Shown here in pieces: positions 7,780 through 12,477 of a stretch of DNA of 12,477 nucleotides (its first letter is position 1; each line of letters starts with the position of its first letter). A model generated the notes under the pieces. It did no database searches. It had not been told where the DNA came from and saw only the letters and a list, made by a program, of their open reading frames with translations. Origin of the DNA: Stephanodiscus triporus (taxonomy: Eukaryota; Bacillariophyta; Thalassiosirophyceae; Thalassiosirales; Thalassiosiraceae). Made by a program: the position numbers and the translations under genes. The stretch spans positions 1 to 12,477 of the forward strand of contig JALLAZ010002683.1 in assembly GCA_036939755.1 (NCBI GenBank), written 5' to 3'.

Positions 7780-8456
7780 GATGAAAATCTAAGTCCATCA
7801 AAAACTTCCTAGTTTAGTTGGGCCACCTACAATGGAATAGGTGCTTGAAGGGGCGAAAGACGATTGCAATGATGGGTTAGACTCAAAAATCTCTTGAAAA
7901 TTTTCGTTGGCGATTTTTCGTCCGTTATTGCTTCCCGCCAGATTTAGATATCTGGGGTTTTTGTTTGAACAGTCTTATCCTACGGTAAGTATCGTACAGA
8001 CTTCATTTGCTCTCCACGGTCAGACCTCAAATTTCTCTTACCCAGTGCCGGCCTACGATATATGATGTACTATGAGGAGCGAGAATTTCTGTCGTTGAAT
8101 CCATAAGGCAATACGATACTCTACGATACAATCTATGTATGGTACCACTGCAACTTTAGTTCGTGTATCAGAAGTTACAGTTTCCCTCAACTCCAAAATC
8201 CCTCAACTCTATTAGTTCCGCCGAAGAGGATATTTGTACGAGTAACCCGCAACGGTTCTTTCCCCAAAAATCCATGTATGTTCAAATTTTGCAGAATGAA
8301 CCATGAAACACACACACGCGATTGCACTCATTACTTTCTCGGCCTGCCTTAATGCGATAAGAGTCCGATAGATTAATTAATTGGTAACGAACGCAAACTC
8401 CGTAGGGGGGGCTTTGTTATCGTTGCGGCCCAGCGCTGCAACGTCGACAACTAGAG

Positions 8457-8463
8457 TATATAA
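8457..8463 (+). promoter_or_regulatory. TATA box of the Mpv17-family gene
   Basis: TATATAA lies 50 bp upstream of the ATG at 8513, placing transcription start near 8485-8495 and giving a 5' UTR of about 20-30 nt. The inverted repeat CGTTGC/GCAACG (8421-8443) lies directly upstream of it. Confidence 0.6.
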
Positions 8464-8512
8464 CTTGAGGTGGTTAGAGGGCGGGTAGGATAGTAAAAGA
8501 ATTGTCGTGGCA

Positions 8513-9487
8513 ATGCCGGTTACAGACGACATTTACGGTCGTATGACCGAGTCTGCAGAAGTCGTCACTCTCGACGTGGCGAAAGATGGTCACCCCCAAA
8601 GCTCCCATGCTTTGGAATCTCTCGCCATCGAAGAAGGGTGCTACTCAAGGTTTAGTGACTCATTCGAAGGGCCTTCTCGCGAGACCATCATATATCGCTT
8701 CTGCTCCTGGTACTCGCGTCAAACCGAAAAGAATCCCCTACGAACCAAAAGCGCCACGGGTGGAATTTGTGGCATTGTGGGTGACATCCTCGCGCAGTGC
8801 ATCGAGAATGGCACGAGTCTAAGATCTGAGCCAACTGAGGGATTGCATATGCGTCGTATTCTTGCCGTGTTTATCGCGGGCCTTTGTTACGGCCCAATAT
8901 TGCATTACTTTTATGCATGTATGGAGTACTTCTGTCCAATCAATTGCGACAGTCATTGCCTCAGCGAGAGGAACGATGCACTTGCCTCGAATGATGATGG
9001 CACAGTTGACCAGAATAAATGTGATCCATATCATGTTGACCAGGATGCTAGACATGACTTAGTTCCCGAGGAAGAAATATTGCCGCACTACGCATGTTAC
9101 TCGACGATGTTCAACTCATATTCACTAGTATTAAGTCAGCGACAATACGTGAATGCCTTCCTGCACGTGGCGATTGATCAGGGCCTCATGGCCTTCCCCT
9201 TCGTGGCCATCATGATGATAATCACTGGCATAGTTGAAGGTCACTGGAATTCATTGGGAGAGGAATTTGCCAGCGACTACATCGACAACATACATGCGCT
9301 GTGGGTCGCGGCATTGTTGGGTATTGGGCCGATACAGATAATTGCATTTCGACTCCTCGATCTCAAGTGGCGCAATTTGGCGGCGAACGTGCTAGACGTG
9401 CTTGAGGTCATGGTGATGAGTTATTTAACTCACCGCAACAGAGAAGCTCCGAATCAAGAGATGCCGGATGATGATTGGTACAATTAA
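8513..9487 (+). CDS. Mpv17/PMP22-family membrane protein with a large internal insertion
   Basis: A single exon encoding 324 aa. Mpv17/PMP22 proteins are small four-helix proteins of the mitochondrial inner membrane or the peroxisome; Mpv17 itself is linked to channel activity and mitochondrial DNA upkeep. Family landmarks: WYSRQTEKNPLRTK (66-79), GDILAQ (91-96), GLCYGPILHYFY (123-134), DQGLMAFPF (222-230), GIVEG (239-243), and a C-terminal block with ALWVAALLGIGPIQIIAF. At 324 aa it is longer than the usual 170-250 aa. A hydrophilic, Cys- and acid-rich insertion (about 140-205) lies between the GPxxHxxY helix and the DQ helix. The N-terminal 60 residues are acidic and lack a classical presequence. 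The frame begins at 8507 with a GTG; the ATG at 8513 (G at -3) is preferred and fits the TATA box. The C-terminal Trp/Pro signature is diverged. Confidence is high for the family, low for the organelle. Confidence 0.88.
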   Translation: MPVTDDIYGRMTESAEVVTLDVAKDGHPQSSHALESLAIEEGCYSRFSDSFEGPSRETIIYRFCSWYSRQTEKNPLRTKSATGGICGIVGDILAQCIENGTSLRSEPTEGLHMRRILAVFIAGLCYGPILHYFYACMEYFCPINCDSHCLSERNDALASNDDGTVDQNKCDPYHVDQDARHDLVPEEEILPHYACYSTMFNSYSLVLSQRQYVNAFLHVAIDQGLMAFPFVAIMMIITGIVEGHWNSLGEEFASDYIDNIHALWVAALLGIGPIQIIAFRLLDLKWRNLAANVLDVLEVMVMSYLTHRNREAPNQEMPDDDWYN

Positions 9488-9753
9488 TTACAAAATATTT
9501 TGTTACAATAGAGACCATACATTTTCACCATACTGGATGGGGGGATTCTTAGGTAAGTAGCTAGAGAGGTATGTCGACGCAGCCCAATGGAGAAAAGGAC
9601 AAACCACTAGCTAGAGGGTAATGGAGTTCTCTCTAGCGGCTTCGTCATGGAGCCCATTCACAGCTACACATGCTCACACTCCCACCATGATGCAATCTCA
9701 TCAAGTGCCTTCCAGTACATTCAAAAGGTTCATGTCATCTAGCTATTCATCCA
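9488..9753. other. Convergent intergenic region with dyads (3' ends of Mpv17-family and PFKFB genes)
   Basis: These 266 bp separate two convergent stop codons and must contain both 3' ends. A perfect 14-bp palindrome, ACAAAATATTTTGT, spans 9490-9503, starting two bases after the Mpv17-family stop. GCTAGAG recurs at 9560 and 9610, and GCTAGAGAG (9560-9568) pairs with CTCTCTAGC (9629-9637). I see no ORF of note and no AATAAA in the expected orientation. Confidence 0.6.
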
Positions 9754-11969
9754 TCACAGATTCGAATTAGGAATTAGGGGAAGTGGCATTGTACCAGCAA
9801 CTGTGCCTACAGTATGGCGGCGCTTAACTTGATCTCCCCTGACGTGATCTCCCCATATCGGCGGAGTTGACAAAGGGGAGATCAAATCTTCCGGCGGGCT
9901 CCCTTCGCCCAAATCATCCTTAAATATTACTTTTTTCGGAGTGCCGTAAGGCGTGCGATGTTCCGCCGAGGGGGGATGGCAATATATGCCATCGTCCATA
10001 CTTTTCAAGTCGCAATGGGAAGGATCCAAAGAAAGCAAGGCACGGAATTGGGATTCTTGCCAACCGCCGCCCTTCGAGGGGGTGAACTTGAGCACGGTGT
10101 TGAGAGGGAGGGCAATCGATGTGCAGCTTTCGACAGGCGTGCCCCTGAAATAGGCGACCAAAACCTGAAGGATACTGACGTGGCTAACAACAAGGACGGG
10201 GCCAACTTGCTGTTCTATGTCCACCACGACCGATTCGAGGCGGCTGGTTAAATCGCCATAGCATTCGCCGCCCGGGAACCTGGTATGAAACGGATCCTCC
10301 ACAAGCTGTTGGTACCACTCTGGATGCTTCACTGCGATGTCCTCTAACTCTTGACCGGTAAAGTCGCCCTTGTCGAGTGGGTTCAAATTCGACAGAACCT
10401 GGACTGAGTAGGGCAGGCCCTCCCACTCAACCGTCTGACGAGCTCGCGGCATGGTAGAAGACATGATGTAGCAAGGGAAGGGCAGGGGCGTGATGCCGTC
10501 GATTCCGACATAGACATTGTCATCCTGCGCCTCGTTCTGCAATGACGACAAGGATGCCGAATCAGAATCAGTCTTACTGCTCCTGAACGGCACGCCGCGA
10601 TTCCTTATTCCATTAATGCTCGTTCCCGTTCCCGTATTCAGGTTCGGGATAAAAGATCCCGCCATCTTTCGTCGATGGACAAAATCCAAACACTCCTCCC
10701 TCATGTACTCGAATAGGGCATCTCGAAAGGTCATGCCATTCGGCCCCAAACTTTCCGAACGGCTCATTGCGCGTCTCAGCGTGTCGCGCTCCACAACGTC
10801 CATGGTCTCCCCAGCCCTGCAGATGAACACGGGCCGCGTCCCAATGTTCCACGCCATCAAGGCGGGAACGATGCTCTTGGCCATTCTCCCGTAAATATGA
10901 TTCACAAGAATCTTCGACGACAGGTTGTAAATTTTTATATAACTCTGGGTGTCGTCGTCGACGGTCTCGTACGCCTCTTCGTACAGTGCAGCGCGTTTCA
11001 ATATATCTGCCATGGCCTCTTCCTTATCCATGTCCTTGTAATCCGGCGAGCCGCTCACCTTGGTCATGTAATTCTCATGGAGCAGATCCTTATCGTCGCA
11101 TATGCTCTCGACGAAGATCACGCCGGTGGGCTTGCCGGCGCGACAGGTCTTGTCGGTGCATTCCCTCAGAATCCAATCCCGCCGTTCCCTGGTAGAGTTG
11201 GTAGCGTCGTAGATTCCGACCCGATCCTTCTTCGGCGCGTTCGCCGCCGGGCTGCCGCTGGCCGTCCCGTCCTCGTTGTCCAGCCAGCGCAGCATATCCC
11301 GAAGCGCGTCACTCGCCGCCTCCTGGCGCAATCGCGCCGCGGCGGCGTTCTTGCTGTCGAAGAAATTGGCGTCGCACGCGCCCGCAGCCGCGGTACGACG
11401 GTACTTGCCCACGTTGAAGACCCTGCACTCGCTCCCGCGCCAGGTGAGGAAGTTCTGCATCTTACGCGCGATGAAGGACTTGCCCCGACCGGGGAGGCCG
11501 ACTAGGACAATCACGAGACGCTCGTTCCTTGCGGTGAGGCGGATCCTCTGCGAGAGGAAAACAACAAAATAATTGACATGATTGAATACAAATGCATATA
11601 TTATTAGAGCGGCGGCATGCAAGAGTAAAATTGTATTCTCCCTCCTTTCTGTCCCCCCAAGTTTAAGGAGTTTTTCTCGAGGTGGCGATGGCTTTAATCC
11701 AAACAGAAGAAATAATATATGAACGAAATCTAGGCCTCGCGTGACAAAATCGATGGACGGATACTTCCCCTCCCGCCGCCCGCTTCGACCATCCGATAGC
11801 GTCCATCGAACGGTCCCCCCCTCCCACTGAAACGAAACATAACAAAACGACAACTCACGTGCTGTATCTTGTTCAGAGTAAGCGCGCTCTCGGTCGCGAG
11901 CTCCACCGATCCCCTTGTGTAATATTCCGCGCTGACGGACGGTTCGACCGTTTGGTCGTTATTAAGCAT
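9754..11969 (-). CDS. PFKFB (F2KP): 6-phosphofructo-2-kinase / fructose-2,6-bisphosphatase homologue with a degenerate bisphosphatase site
   Basis: Predicted exons on the minus strand are 11969-11859 and 11547-9754, giving 634 aa. The family makes and breaks fructose-2,6-bisphosphate, the cytosolic signal controlling glycolysis against gluconeogenesis. The kinase half looks complete: Walker A GLPGRGKS (54-61), FNVGKYRR, YDATNSTRERR (150-160), VESICDD, GSPDY and NHIYGRM. The phosphatase half keeps SSTMPRARQT (Arg 405/407), NPLDKGDF, FPGGECYGDL (Glu 465) and VVSHVS (His 493). However, the RHGE signature reads RAGE, so the phospho-accepting His is Ala 282; the downstream Asn and GGD loop are also missing. 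A ~60-residue Ser/Asn-rich insertion (327-390) interrupts this half. The C-terminal tail (551-634) carries TP/SP sites and a basophilic-kinase-like KRRHTV. No N-terminal starch-binding domain of the plant type is present. I infer a kinase-biased enzyme. Family confidence is very high; exon 1 is moderately sure. Confidence 0.95.
11548..11858 (-). other. Intron of the PFKFB gene (311 nt), with an alternative inner acceptor
   Basis: On the minus strand the donor GTGAGT begins at 11858 and the acceptor TTTTCCTCTCGCAG ends at 11548, in phase 0. This joins ALTLNKIQH to RIRLTARNERLVIV, just ahead of the Walker A strand. A second good acceptor, GTTTCGTTTCAG, ends at 11827 and is also phase 0. The remaining 279 nt to the distal acceptor are open in frame (93 codons). 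Confidence 0.65.
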
Positions 11970-12477
11970 CTTTTGAAACTTTTGTTGACGACCAACGGAA
12001 ATGAACGAAGTTGCAATTCACTCTACGATATTATTTATGCAATCAATGATCGAATTGTGATGGGGGAGGAGATTGCAGGTCACACTCCTTGCTCTTGCTT
12101 GCTCCACCTTGCACTCTGGCCTAAGAGAGATCGGGGATGATGTTCTGGTGTTTTGATGAGAGAGAGGATGACATCACAACATATCCTGGGAAAACAAAGT
12201 AGTGTACGATATCGTAAGCAAACGACCAACAGACTCTAGAGAGATAGAGCAAGAATCTTGGAAATCTCACAAATCTCTCGTCGAGAGAGTAGATAGGTAG
12301 AGGTCATGATGTGTGACATCACAAACCGGCATGATAAATTAGATAGATAATTAATTTTAGAATCAGAAGGGCCTTTTTAATACAAAAGAGGGGTTCTACT
12401 CACATATGTGGATGTCTCTTGAACTGGAGTTGAGGGAATTAGGGGGCCTGCCCTCCCTTTTGAAAGACTTCCCCACG
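11970..12477. promoter_or_regulatory. Upstream region of the PFKFB gene, rich in dyads and GAGA tracts
   Basis: Features seen: a TATA-like CATAAATAATA on the minus strand (12029-12039), TACGATA at 12024, and the perfect 12-bp palindrome TACGATATCGTA (12205-12216). TGACATCACAA is repeated at 12169-12179 and 12314-12324, the second inside the dyad TGATGT-GTG-ACATCA (12307-12321). TCTCTCG/CGAGAGA forms a dyad at 12274-12288, with several GAGAGA tracts around it. GATAGATAATTAATT starts at 12342, and the palindrome CACATATGTG is at 12401-12410. From ATG 12406 the plus frame is open for 24 codons to the window edge, possibly a divergent gene start, but too short to call. Confidence 0.55.
12029..12039 (-). 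promoter_or_regulatory. TATA-like element of the PFKFB gene
   Basis: CATAAATAATA on the minus strand lies about 60-70 bp upstream of the ATG at 11969. The spacing fits a 5' UTR of roughly 35 nt and supports that start. It is an AT-rich match only. Confidence 0.4.

Larger units (their letters stand above)
7695..8512. promoter_or_regulatory. Divergent intergenic region between the transposase-like and Mpv17-family genes
   Basis: About 0.8 kb without a convincing gene. It holds the direct repeat CCATCAAAAACT (7738-7749 and 7795-7806), a G-box, and the dyad CCAGAT/ATCTGG (7938-7955). TACGATA words occur at 7990 (reverse), 8054, 8112 and 8122, the last two as tandem TACGATAC. TTCCCTCAACTCCA is at 8182-8195 with a near copy at 8199-8211, a (CA)5 tract at 8308-8317, and a TATA box at the right end. 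An intron-like GTAAGTA...CCCAG (7985-8045) is discussed as a finding. Confidence 0.6.

Noticed and set aside
5146..7820. CAACTAAAC at 5146-5154 and its reverse complement at 7812-7820 as terminal inverted repeats of the transposase-like element
   Set aside because: A 9-bp match is expected by chance between flanks of this size; it does not extend, and no target duplication flanks it.
10897..11505. Long open frame (202 codons) on + antisense to the PFKFB kinase domain
   Set aside because: It is a mirror of the GC-rich coding sequence; the minus strand has clear conserved kinase motifs and the + reading is Arg/Val-rich without recognisable motifs.
1..12477. tRNA, rRNA, CRISPR array, prokaryotic operon or promoter structure
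   Set aside because: Nothing resembling cloverleaf genes, rRNA cores or regularly spaced repeats was seen, and the introns and gene families indicate nuclear eukaryotic DNA.

Overview
The window looks like compact nuclear DNA of a microalgal eukaryote, most likely a diatom (a Thalassiosira-like centric is my guess). The genes are eukaryotic in type. Several are split by a few short GT-AG introns (74, 87, 120 and 311 nt). Intergenic gaps are short, and the large transposase-like ORF belongs to a family I associate with stramenopile genomes. There are no ribosome binding sites, operons, tRNAs, rRNAs or CRISPR arrays. The assignment rests on gene content and architecture read by eye, not on a search.

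Layout, left to right: (1) a three-exon PP2C-type Ser/Thr phosphatase on + (126-2092), with an N-terminal hydrophobic segment. (2) A two-exon SV2/SVOP-like major facilitator transporter on - (2127-4145), convergent with the phosphatase; only 34 bp separate the two stop codons. (3) A 1.1 kb stretch (4146-5231) holding a pair of imperfect ~47-bp direct repeats beside the transporter start, a GC-rich block of internal duplications with a possible Pro/Ala-rich ORF, and an AT-rich spacer with a hairpin. (4) An intact 820-codon transposase-like ORF on - (5232-7694) with a likely D-D-D catalytic core and zinc-binding Cys clusters. (5) A 0.8 kb divergent intergenic region with a G-box, a TATA box and repeated TACGATA words. 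(6) A single-exon Mpv17/PMP22-family membrane protein on + (8513-9487) with a large insertion. (7) A two-exon bifunctional-type 6-phosphofructo-2-kinase/fructose-2,6-bisphosphatase on - (9754-11969). (8) A 0.5 kb upstream region rich in dyads and GAGA tracts.

The genes do not form a pathway; they are ordinary single-gene units with a mobile-element-like gene among them. The most notable point is the PFKFB homologue: its kinase half keeps the key motifs, but the bisphosphatase half has lost the phospho-accepting histidine (RHGE reads RAGE) and nearby residues. This predicts a kinase-only enzyme making fructose-2,6-bisphosphate. Other points are the intact transposase-like gene without visible terminal repeats, and two introns whose sequence could be read through or alternatively spliced in frame.
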